Shown: positions 47,080 to 57,119 of the stretch, piece by piece | How positions within the stretch are numbered: position 1 is the first letter of the stretch | Layout: each line of letters opens with the position of its first letter | NCBI RefSeq assembly: GCF_010015445.1 | Contig: NC_053134.1 | Span: forward strand, 16,490,629 to 16,554,628 | Direction: 5' to 3' | DNA: 64,000 nucleotides | DNA from: Perca fluviatilis | Taxonomy: Eukaryota > Chordata > Actinopteri > Perciformes > Percidae | Made by a program: the position numbers and the translations under genes | The notes under the pieces: model-generated | Told to the model about the DNA's origin: nothing | What the model saw: the letters and a program-made list of their open reading frames with translations, nothing else | Databases searched by the model: none

Positions 47080-48415
47080 AATGTTTTGACAACAAGTGAA
47101 TGGTCCTTATAATATTTTTTAAGTGGTAGAAGGCAAATTTGTTATTGATTTAATGACTACTGGGGTTAGAATCTAGGATGATAACAAAGATTTGTAGCTT
47201 GATTTGTGCTCTTCAAGGACAGATTATTAAAGTAAGCACAGACTTTAAGTCTTTCTTCATTGGCCCCAAAACAATGACTTCAGCATGTTAAGATTAAATA
47301 AGAATCCACCTCTGCAGAAAAAAACCACACATTGTTGAGAAATGCTCTGATATACAGCTGCTGATTTATACTAAATAGTCTCTTAAAAGTAGTAGTTGAA
47401 CCAATTCAGGACTGTGTAAGAGAGACCAACCCAGATTACCTTATTTTTATTTATTTTTTAAAGTGGCTTGATTACTGCAGTTCTCAGGACTTTGGGGAAG
47501 ACCGTGACAGCAGAACTGTTAAACTACCTGTGATGCATCTGTTACCAGGCAACTAAAAAGCTTCTTGTTTTATTTAACTCTGAGGGCAACGGATCAAGGC
47601 AACACGTGGAGGATTTGAGGTGTAAAACAATTTCTTCAAGAGTTGTAAGATTTATCAAAATCAGTCATCTTTACCAGATTAGTTCGAGATAGCTGATGTG
47701 TTATTTAAGTGAGGAAGCACTGATAGTTTGCCTAATCCTTTGAATTTATTCAGTGAAAAAAGGCATTGGTAAAAGATTTTCTCGTCACTAGTGATGGGAG
47801 GAAATGCATGCAACACACACAATTGTCTGGTGGGAAATAGTGTGCAAATGAAATTCACATTACTGTAGGTCGCTGAATTCATTTTTGAAATGGCAATTGG
47901 TATAATCTCTCAAGGGACTTGTTGTGAGTAGTGGGCCACGTTTACCCAGTTACCCTTTCACCCCAGTGTAGATTAAGGAATACATTTACCCACTATCAAC
48001 CCATCAACTCCAGCCCATTTGTTCAACTCGGACAATATGGATTAAACTGTTTTTGTCTGCAGTTAATTTAAACTGGAATGTGGCCGGCTGTGAAAACTGC
48101 ATTAGAAGACTGGCCAAAAGCTTTTCATGGAGAACACACATCCTCCCTCTAAGCTCATCCTTTAGTTTTATAAAATAGTCTCCTCTGGGCTCATTAAGAG
48201 AAAATCTGGCTTTTTCCAGCCTTATCCACTGTGATCTGAGCCAGAGAACTCAGTCATACAATTCAAAGTCGACCTTGATCTGCAGGCCTGCGCTGTACAA
48301 AACACATTTATGGAGTTTGTCTAAAGATTAAGTGTTTTGCAGTACACTGAAAGGCTTCAAATCTATTCAGTTATTTTCAAAACATTAATATTTCCAGAAA
48401 GCTAAGGTCACTACA
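47080..48415. other. Unassigned non-coding stretch
   Basis: No gene recognised; AT-rich, no frame longer than 67 residues. Confidence 0.4.
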
Positions 48416-48423
48416 GTGAAAAA

Positions 48424-48545
48424 AGTTAAGTAAAAATGTATTTATCAAGCACTTTTCACAGATAAAAAGCAGTGCTTCACAAGAACATGAAAAACGTAAA
48501 ATAAAACATAATACAGTATAATTACATAATCCATAAAGTGCAGAC
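48424..48545 (-). repeat. LINE/SINE 3'-end fragment, antisense
   Basis: TAAAAATGTATTTATCAAGCACTTTTCACAG-like sequence (two blocks at 48434-48465) followed by AAGCAGTGCTTCACAAGAAC and an A-rich stretch resembles the antisense 3' end of common fish retroposons also seen near 46.7 and 51.8 kb. Confidence 0.35.
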
Positions 48546-48779
48546 ACCTCAACCAAATGGCTGTCTTAAAAGGTAGGCTTTAGCTGATTCTCAAGTACAC
48601 AGAAATGAGGCTTAAGGTTCTCTGTACAGAAAGCATTTAATGCATTTGTTACTGAAGACACAATATTGAGGCTGCTGCTCCTGCCATTATAAAAATGCAG
48701 TATTCACAGTGCAATCTTCATACTGTGAAGTATCAGCACTGCAGCACAACCCCAAACCCTGCTCTTCAGAGCTAAATTG

Positions 48780-49130
48780 ACTCCAGCTGTCTCTCTCAGA
48801 CCGACCTTGCGAAGGCGACTCTTCTCTTTAACCCAGAGCTGTGTAGCTAGCCCTGCACTGTCTCTTCCCCCACCTTGTCCCCATTGTTGCTGATCTGATC
48901 GTTCAGCCTATCAGAGGACTAATGACCCTGGCAATCGTTGCTGACCTGTCGGGGGAAGTGGAGCTGCCAAAGAGAAGGGAGAGTCCATTAAAAGATTAAT
49001 GTAAGGAAGTGGACACTGTCCTCCTGGACCTGTGGAGCACTACAGCAGGAGTGGAGAATTAGATTTATTGTCGCCCTCCTCACATGCTGAATAGGCAGAG
49101 AAGGATGAGCGAGGTGAAACGGCTTGCTTT
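48780..49130. promoter_or_regulatory. Candidate conserved regulatory element (motif-based only)
   Basis: Balanced-composition, repeat-free patch with TCCATTAAAAGATTAATG near 48985 and GAATTAGATTTATTGTCG near 49056 (homeodomain/Cdx-like). No coding support. Low-confidence inference. Confidence 0.2.
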
Positions 49131-49139
49131 GTCAAGAAC

Positions 49140-51670
49140 AGCTGACTGCATATGTTTGTTTTAGATTTAAATAAAAAAAGAATTATACTATGATGATACT
49201 GTATATAGCCTACTTACATTGTGATTGTCATTATAGTTTAGTGGGGTTAAAGATTTCATTGGGGTTTAAGTGAATGTTTCCATTTTGGCCTGGCATTACC
49301 CAGCAGAAACTTTACTTTGCAAAGTCAACACAGGGGTCTGACCATTTAACCCATTAACCCATGTTTTTAAGAAAACACACTGCACTATTTATCATTCAAC
49401 AAGCAGCAATTATGCATTCTGTTACTTTGGCAACCGTTTTTAATATTGATTTGATCAAAGCGCAGAGTGGCATGGGCACTGCAACCTGCCTCCATTACTC
49501 ATGCATATGGCATAATGTTGGCATTTGTGCAGGAAAAATAAGTTTCCTATTATATGCTTTTAGTAAAGATTTGCTGTCAAGCTTGAGGAGCCTTGTTTCC
49601 CTGGTTTCTTTAGTGAGGGCCTGAACTTTTGAAAAATGGAAGGAGATAAATTATTCTTCACTTTTGATTTTCAGGTTGGTGTCCTCTGTGTTGTTGACAT
49701 CCATTCTTACGCTTGGGTTATATGAATGCAGATGGATCTGCATTTTGTTTGCTTATACTACAGGCAAAACCATGGGAAAACCTACCTGTTGTTGGAAAAA
49801 AAAAATGTATAGCCATCTGTTCATGCACACATGGGACTCACACATTTATAGACTCCAGTATTCCCTTACATGCTAAAAGCTATGTTTGGCATCCACAATT
49901 TCTCACTAAAATGGAAGGTAGGCATCCAGAATGAGGGTACTCCACTTCACATTCCACCTCCAGTTGATTATATCCAGGTTAAATGTTAATTGGACAAAAT
50001 CCCAATCCCTTTTGTTTTAATGGCTGCACTTCTCATTTTCTCTCACTGCTGCAATCGTTGCACATAGTGTAGAGTGTTAGGAAAGATGGATGCGAATGAT
50101 TTCGCAAACACAGCTTGGCTAACTCTGTGAAGAATCACTGTCCACATTTCTCATCGGATCATAATGGGCTTTCTTACCATTTGCAGTATTTGCACCATTA
50201 GCCAGTGATGACTTTGCATCTTACACTGACTGAGATGAACAAGGTTGTCAGATGTCAATTGACAATAACTAGCCCACTGAAGATATGTGTTAATGGCAGG
50301 ACTGTTATATTACAATATCAGCAAATCTAATGAAACGCATGAACTCAGTGTTCAACACCTTGTCAGGTGGTGTCGACACATCTACTACACAACACAAGAC
50401 CAGTGTGCAGCATTGCCGATTTTGTCAGCATTAAAACAATAATATGTTTTGATGCTAACTGCAGTATTAAACCTGCATTCACTGATTTTCTTTTGCCCAC
50501 TTGGGAGCAGCGGAAACGAGCTGCAATAAATAAAACAATGACATATTATCACATTTTAAGTGGATATGGGGAACTTGCAAGCAAACGTTTTTTTAATTAC
50601 ACATCCAGCAGTTAGAAAGCAACATTTGCATTAATTTTGTGTGCCTGGCCACCTGGTGAATGAGTCTTATTTTCACTCTCCTTTTTAGCTCAGGTCTGGT
50701 CTTTATTAAGTCCTAAGAGAAATATCTGTCTCTTTAACTGCTAAATGCACCACCAGCTAGTCCCTAACTTCATGACTACGGCAGGATATGCCTACAATGA
50801 CATGAAATAACAAAGACAAATTATATATCTAATTTAAAATTTTGCATTAACATTTTAATTTAGACAGTTCTCAGTATAGTAATTATCATTTACTTTACAA
50901 AACTGGAGAATCAGCATGTGGAAATTATCATTGCTACCCAAACAAAATCTGGATTAAAGTAAAACAGACTTCTCATTGTCATTTCTTGCAGTAGCTTGAG
51001 CACTTCAATTACAAAATGTGGTAGTAACCTCTCAGTAAATATAAATGTTTCATATTCGGTGAGTCAGGTGGAACGTAATTAGTCTTAACCCTTCCAGAGA
51101 TCTAATTTGTATATATGTAAATTATTTATCAGTGTGATAATAACCATCGATGACACCATCACTAATTTGAGGTACTATATTACAAATTACAACTATAATT
51201 ACAATACCACAACCACATGATATCTAGTTTCATATCACAGAAAGTGTGACCGGTTCAAACTGATTCAGAACAACACGTTGGTTACTTTCACTTTCTCTGG
51301 CCCTGGGGAGACAGCCTTCACGTAATATTCCAATGCAGACAGAGGGTTCATCTCATTACACAAAAATTAAAATCACCAGCACAAATGTCACTTTCTTTTG
51401 TCTTTCCTATCGGACATGCTAATAGATTGCACAGCCATTACCTTTAGGGATAAAGTCAGTGTGGAAGCCAAAATGAATTGGGTTGTGTGTGATATTTGCA
51501 CACAAAATATTTATTTTTTACCGACTACTGTAGGTCAGAGTAGACTGTTGCGTAAGGCTTCAAGCTCCTTTTCTTATATTCCCCAGTGCTGTTCACAGCC
51601 ACAATGGACAGCGACAGCAGGAAAGAATGTTGGACATAATGTAATTTGATCTATAAATAATCTCAATATT
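49140..51670. other. Unassigned non-coding stretch
   Basis: No gene seen. Frames of 70-87 residues at 49361-49934 overlap in different phases. The sequence near 50.8-51.2 kb is very AT-rich. Confidence 0.4.
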
Positions 51671-51674
51671 GTCC

Positions 51675-51958
51675 AACCCTTAGTATTTCGGGTCCCAGTG
51701 ACCGGAAGGACCACACTAGGATTATGTACTTCCCTTTACTTTGTTGAGAATTGCTCTCTAAACCCTGTTTCTTGTAAAGTAAGTAAGTAAAGTGTATTTC
51801 TAGAACACATTTAAACACAGTTTAAGCTGACCAAAATGCTGTACAAACAAGAAAAGTTGTAATATTGTAAAATTAAGGAGCAAATTAACAAAAAAAGTAT
51901 TATTTTTTAGTAGTTGTCCTTGTGAGTGCCGGGGACCCGAAGGACAACACAAGGGTTA
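51675..51958. mobile_element. MITE with AACCCTT...AAGGGTT inverted ends
   Basis: The left end AACCCTTAGTATTTCGGGTCC and the right end GGGGACCCGAAGGACAACAC plus AAGGGTT form imperfect inverted repeats. This AACCCTTGTGTTGTCCTTCGGGT-type terminus is known to me from abundant fish palindromic elements. The interior holds a retroposon-like fragment: GTAAGTAAGTAAAG near 51778, then GTATTTCTAGAACACATTT, of the same antisense 3'-end type as at 46.7 kb. No target duplication was confirmed. Confidence 0.6.
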
Positions 51959-52191
51959 ACTCAAGATTTGGATTAACATTTGGAAGCTCTTTAGCTATTC
52001 ATAACTAGGTAATACTCCACACAACATTCTGTTTCTTCAGTATCCAAGTATCAAAAACAAAAAAAACAACAGTTATGGACAAGCAGTGGTTATATTGGAT
52101 TAAGTCTCTGTGGTTTTGATTATTTCTGCTGTAAGACATTGTAATAACCACATTATGTCGGCTTTTTGTGCACTTCAAAGCTAAGTTTAAA

Positions 52192-52540
52192 GGGTCACTC
52201 CAGTGATTTAGCATTGCACTCTCATTGAGTTGAAGGACTCACAAGATTGAAAATGAATAGTCAAAATGAAAGCAGCAGAGGCCGAGATATTAAAGGGTAA
52301 TGTTTTTTTTTCAACCTGGACCTCATTTCCCCATGCATTTGTGTCTAATAGAAGGATCAAAACCTGTGACCAAAAATCTTTGAAATCTGTCCAGTATTGA
52401 GCGAGAATGCAATGACGGGCCGGCGCAAACAGAGCTGCAATCTAACTTTAATAGGGCAATTGTGCACCCTTGATTTTTGTCCACTAAAAGTGATTGTTTT
52501 TGCCACTGAAAGGCTCAGATTGTTATTAAGTGTCTGACAA
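52192..52540 (+). mobile_element. TTAA-type element, left end only
   Basis: TTTAAAGGGTCACTCCAGTG begins the block, with TTAA at 52188-52191 and the terminus AGGGTCACTCC after it. The following text (GATTTAGCATTGCAC; GAGCGAGAATGCAATGACGG near 52400; GGCAATTGTGCACCC near 52455; GGCTCAGATTGTTATTAAG near 52512) is recognisable as a common percomorph repeat. The right end was not found, and the CT microsatellite and CpG-rich block at 52690-53060 may be further parts of it or separate. Confidence 0.5.
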
Positions 52541-52693
52541 CAACATCGATCTCACCACAGATATCTGGCAGCAACAGGTCCCACTCCTGACAACATTCTT
52601 TGGGCATGTAGGGACACCGCACCCATGGGAGCACCACCAATATCTCGAGCCTCGCAGCCTTCCAGCAGCTGCTTCATCCTCCTCCGCCCACTG

Positions 52694-52753
52694 CCTCTTT
52701 CTCTCTCTCTCTCTCTTTCTCTCTCTCTTCTACCTCTCTCTCTCCTCCCTCTC
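52694..52753. repeat. (CT)n microsatellite, interrupted
   Basis: CT dinucleotide runs interrupted by TTTCT and TAC. Read on the minus strand, it gives a false Arg/Glu-repeat frame at 52552-52773. Confidence 0.9.
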
Positions 52754-52879
52754 AAATAAATACAGGTGGTCATCGAACTATAATGACCTCATCCACATTG
52801 TTGTAATCATTAAAATATTGAGCCACGGCACTGACAATCTTTTAGATAACAGGAGCCTATAATTTCTGTAGCCTACTTC

Positions 52880-53060
52880 GAAACAACAGACTCCCCGGAA
52901 CTTCCCGACACGCGTTCCACTCTCCACACCGCTGTGGACCACTGAGCTCCGCGGGGCTCTGCGGGCCGCTGCCCGTCCAGTAACCCAGAAACGATGACTT
53001 TGCGCCGGCCTATAGAGCCCCGCGGGCTGCCTGCCGCGGAGCCCCACCGAGCCCTGTCGT
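52880..53060. repeat. CpG-rich block with inverted repeat
   Basis: Strongly GC/CpG-rich compared with its surroundings. CCGCGGGGCTCT at 52949-52960 is the exact reverse complement of 53014-53025. GCCGCGGAGCC at the right adds a second weaker pair. It may be an unmethylated CpG island or, more likely beside a repeat, the internal GC-rich part of a transposon. No promoter elements or clear exon are seen. Confidence 0.45.
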
Positions 53061-53069
53061 TTTTTGACT

Positions 53070-53990
53070 TAAAGCATTCTTAAATGTTATGGTAACATTT
53101 GAAAATTGAATAAGAAGAAGAAATAAAAGTTGGACAGAGGGAGAAAAAGTTGGGTTCAAGGGCACAGAGAGGGAAAAAGAGTAGGTAAGAAGCAGAGGAA
53201 AAAAAGGCGAAACGTCAAGGATTCAGTGGTTCTGGAGTATAGTCAAAAACACTAAAAACTTTATGCTTTAACAGGATTGTTAGGCAAGATACCTCAAGCC
53301 TCACTGGCTCATGTTGCTTAGAGCATAATGATTGGTTGGTGGGGTATTTTTATATGCAGCATGGGTAATTAAATCGGTGGATACTGTTCCGGAATTGATA
53401 TGAGCCCAGTGATACAAAGCATTACCACTAAACCACTCTTGGTACTGTATGTGTCTCCATATGAGTGTGTTGGGGACAAAGTGAGTGTCAGCGAGAGACA
53501 GGGTGAGAAAAGGGAACATGAGAGGCAGGGAGCGAGAGACATAGTGGGCAGCACAAATTGCAAGCAAAATTTGTATTATGACAGATGAGATGGGTTATTG
53601 GAATCCAGGCAAGGCTCTTGACTGTAGATGCCATTAGAGGACACGGCTGCTTTAAATCTGGGTCACCTATCGACTTAACCTCACATTGGGCATCAGCAGA
53701 GTCTCATTGCCGTGTAATTATGCCTGGAATAAATAGGGCATTTGGCTTGTGACACTGCACCACACGTCTGGTATAATGGACAATGTGGAATTCATTTGTT
53801 CTCTTCTGTTCTTTCCTAATCCCTCCTCTCAACCTCTATTAACTCTCTACATTTTTCATTTCTTCCTCTGAGCCCCCTTCTACCCTTTGGTTTTCAAGCC
53901 ATCATTGTTTCTGTCTTTTTTTTTGTGTGCCCCGCTTTATCTTATTCCCTGCTGTCCTTGTGCAGAAGAAAGGGGGTTGATCATACAAGC
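53070..53990. other. Unassigned non-coding stretch
   Basis: No gene. Overlapping frames on both strands near 53301-53588 have no recognisable domain. A short poly-T run lies at 53918-53925. Confidence 0.35.
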
Positions 53991-53999
53991 CTCGAAAGG

Positions 54000-54330
54000 A
54001 ATGCACCGTTAAGAAAGATTTGTTAGCAAAGCACGGTTTGGGCTGTAATGCAGGGAGAGATGAAATTAAAGACAATCCCCACTATGTGAATTCAACCACC
54101 GCAGCCCAATTATGGAGCCTAAAAATTCTCTCCACACTGAAACCCAAAGCCTCCTATCATCTAGCCTACTGTTGTCGGAAGTATTGAAGATATATTTGGG
54201 TGGCCATTTGGCTCCATAATGCCTTTTCAAACCAGATCTGAGTGCAGCACATTACCGCCTGCAGAAACAATGCTTCTGGCGCTTTGGCCACACAGCAGCT
54301 CAAAAAAGCTTCCCCTAAGCTACTAGCAGA
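54000..54330. promoter_or_regulatory. Candidate conserved regulatory element (motif-based only)
   Basis: Repeat-free patch with CAGCCCAATTATGGAGCC near 54103 and a partly mirrored GGCTCCATAATGCC near 54209: GGAGCC/GGCTCC with ATTATG/CATAAT makes a spaced inverted motif pair about 100 bp apart. No coding frame. Motif arrangement and composition suggest regulatory DNA, untested. Confidence 0.25.
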
Positions 54331-55130
54331 GTGTGCCCATACTCATGTGTGTGACTATCTTCCTTTGTGTGTCTTGCTGTGAGGTGATCAGCTCAGTAAT
54401 TGGTCCTAGAGGCTTTTACCTGGCGGCGTTGACTTGCCATGGCACTGACTTTTTTCTTTTTCCTTCAACTCCAAATTGCATCATTGGCAATTTAGATTTT
54501 AACAATACTCAAGAAAGGGAAAGGAAAATAAAGGGATTACATTTTTTATGTCATCAAACAGCAAACTTTTGTTAGTAGAATTATGCAAGATATTTTCATG
54601 CACATCACAAAGAGAACAGACGCTCATTCCTTTGCCTTCATTAGAATGAATTCTGTACAACTTGGCTTTTATTAAAAACAACAGGGGTTCCAGTCCCCGC
54701 TTCTGCCTTCATTGTTTTTCATCTTTATTAATTAATTTGAAGAGGGCCTGATTAAAATAATGGAATTGTCGGGGAATACATTGTCTTCAGCTTGTGTGAA
54801 TTCAGTGCAGCTGTTTGAACAGTACATACATAGGATATTCAATAATTAAATACTTTTGAGTCACTCAGAGAATGTCTTGTTCCAAAGCCCATGCATGTTT
54901 TTTTTAAACATTGTTCATTAGTTGAACTTTCCGAGAATACTTATTTGCAACTATAGATGAACAAAATCACTTTTTTTTCCTGAAACTACCTCTTGTGGTC
55001 ATGAGAATGATGACGGCTCTGCTTTTTTTTCCAGAAGCAAAGGCAAATATAGGGTGGGTGGTTACGTTGCAAACACTTGGCCCAGACTGCAATATCTCAA
55101 AGTATTTGTTTGGTTTGCTATTACATTTTA
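54330..55130. other. Unassigned non-coding stretch
   Basis: No gene; several T runs (54897-54905, 54971-54978, 55024-55030). An 80-residue frame at 54333-54575 has no domain. Confidence 0.35.
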
Positions 55131-55139
55131 CACAGACCT

Positions 55140-55500
55140 TCATGGTTCCCAGAGGATGAATCCTAGTGACTTTGGTGAGCGCCTGACTTCTTCTAGCACC
55201 ACCATGAGGTTGTCATTCATGGTTTTGAGAGAAAAGTCTCAATTGCCTTTGTCATGAAATTTGGCACAGACATTGTTGCCCCCCTTAAGATGAACTGTAA
55301 CATCTTAGGTATTCTCTTCTATCTATCGCCATCATCACGCCAAAATGTTGATTTGTCCAATATGTTGGTGAATGACCAAATACCTGCTGAACTAAGACAT
55401 TCCCATCAGCCTCAGCAGTACTAAGTTTTAAGTGCTTATTAGCAAATACTAACATGCTAAACTAAGATGGTGAACAAGGTGAGCATTATACAAAAATACT
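55140..55500 (+). repeat. Old percomorph dispersed repeat
   Basis: I recognise the series GATGAATCCTAGTGACTTTGG, CACCACCATGAGGTTG, CATGAAATTTGGCACAGACA, TGATTTGTCCAATATGTTGG, TGACCAAATACCTGC and AACATGCTAAACTAAGATGG as a diverged copy of a repeat very common in percomorph genomes. The end part is shared with 45085-45175. No ends, target duplication or protein frame are seen; the class is unassigned. Confidence 0.6.
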
Positions 55501-55509
55501 TTTTTGAAG

Positions 55510-56440
55510 GAAGGATTTGTTTGTATCAGGATCATTACCATCCAGAGTTATATTCCAGCACAACCCTCTCCTGCTCAGTGTGCCCAGTTTTTTGTCAGCT
55601 CTAAACAGGGTGTTCCGGTCTGCTCTTGTCTGTCCAACAGGCAGGCAGGCAGCTAAAAGCTTATTTTGAGTACAGAGAGTCAGAACACATGGAACCTGTG
55701 GTAGAAACTCTGAGTGCTCATCGCAGGCTGACAGCAGGCAGTCCCTCAAGCATTACCTTAGTTGGCCGTGACTGATTTCTCTGAGGCAGACAGAGCCACA
55801 GGAGGCTAAATGTTCTGCTTTGGCTCGTCCGTTTTGATTTGCTCTAGATGTACGGCTGACATTTTGTCTTTTGGATGTGCTTTCTTTGAATTCCCACCGT
55901 TAGCTGCAGTTGTTTACACTCCATAATCACCACTAAAGGACAGTGGGATATAACTAGGAAATCATATTTAGATGTGTGCTTTTAGATGACCTTTCTCTTG
56001 GCTTTTCATTGTAAGTACATTGCGTGTTTTCTAGCTTGTAAGCAGGGATAATACAGCTTGACGATGCTGTAACCTGCATTTATTTAATCAAAACTTAATA
56101 TAAATAAAATGCTTTTTTTTGTAAGTCCCAAGTCTCTGATGCCTTTGCACTCAAAGCACATGAAGTGTTTATCCGTGTGTACGCAGGTGTCACCTGTATA
56201 GCAGATGGTGGCTAGAGGGACAGAATGATTAATGCAGTGACCGGCTGCACAAATCAGCCTGCATGTAGGAAAAGTACTTAGAATATTTATCCAGTCAAAG
56301 CTGCAGATATTATTATTATTATTTTTTTTTTTCTATTTGCAGGTGATCTTTTATGCTGACAGTGGCATTAAGGGAATGTACGTACATGGCTCTTGTCATA
56401 GCTTTTATCCACACACCTTAAATGATTGTGAAGCATTTAA
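55510..56440. other. Unassigned non-coding stretch
   Basis: No gene seen; a short ATT/T-rich tract at 56310-56333. The 87-residue minus-strand frame at 55486-55749 has no known domain. Confidence 0.35.
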
Positions 56441-56449
56441 TTTACTTTA

Positions 56450-56740
56450 TTGTCAGTTTGAGCTATAGGTGGATGTTTACAGTGACAGGCTGCCAATAAA
56501 AGAATAGCCATTCATGCTCAGAGTAAGAATAGCTAGCGCTGGAGACCCTTATGGTAAATGTACACTGCAGTACAGTTGCCAAGGCGACGTTATCACCCAT
56601 TATCCATCATTGGAAACAACAAATCCGGGCTCTATTTACTCTGTTTTCTCAGAAATGGAGGTGACAGAAAGTGTGATGGCGGAGAGAGTACATTATTGAT
56701 CAACAAAAGACCCGACTTGTGCCCTTGTTCGTTCTCTGAT
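56450..56740. promoter_or_regulatory. Candidate conserved element with an X-box-like site
   Basis: GTTGCCAAGGCGAC at 56575-56588 fits the RFX X-box (GTTGCC, two-base spacer, GGCGAC). Nearby are a forkhead-type TGTTTAC near 56474, CCAATAAAAG near 56491 and the Cdx-like TTTATT. This is repeat-free sequence of balanced composition. Function is inferred from motifs only. Confidence 0.28.
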
Positions 56741-56753
56741 GGCAATCCCACAG

Positions 56754-56910
56754 GCCTTCCATTGAGCCGAAGGGTGGGCTATCCTGTTAAGCGGTGGTTT
56801 ATGGGACCTGTCATTGGGATGTGGAAGAGCATGTACTACAAAGAAGCCGAGCTACGAGACTCCCCAGGGAGGGAGGAGATGTGGCAGGTGGAAGTCAGAG
56901 GTTACAGGCT
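56754..56910 (+). CDS. Exon-like open segment, no recognised product
   Basis: A 157-base stretch is open in the phase reading RVGYPVKRWFMGPVIGMWK (the 118-residue frame at 56558-56914). It is preceded by AATCCCACAG, which could be a splice acceptor although the pyrimidine tract is poor, and followed by GTGAGTAC, a strong donor. The residues are mixed in composition and rich in Trp, Met and Tyr, unlike the low-complexity frames elsewhere. I know no matching family, and no companion exon is visible. Chance is the more likely explanation. Confidence 0.12.
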
Positions 56911-57034
56911 GTGAGTACAACAATCCAGGGCTAAGATTCCAGGGTGGACGAAAGAAAGTTGTGCTGTTTGTGGGAGGTGTAACAGTTGATAGATTTTTCC
57001 ACGTACTAATGCTTTAAGCAAAGGATATAAATAA

Positions 57035-57118
57035 AAATGGTGTTAAAATCTCGTCTTGATCTCGTGAACCCAATCTTGTGTCTCGTCTCGTGAGCTGGGT
57101 GTCTTGTCGCACTCCTAG
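57035..57118 (-). mobile_element. hAT element end fragment, minus orientation
   Basis: Read on the minus strand, the sequence starts TAGGAGTGCGACAAGACACC and continues with CAGCTCACGAGACGAGACAC and a TCACGAGATCAAGACGAG block. This is a terminus I recognise from fish hAT elements (TAGGGGTGTAACGATACA type). No partner end was found to the left, so it is a fragment. Confidence 0.55.
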
Positions 57119-57119
57119 T

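Noticed and set aside
52552..52773. Frame with Arg/Glu dipeptide repeats
   Set aside because: It is the translation of the CT microsatellite.
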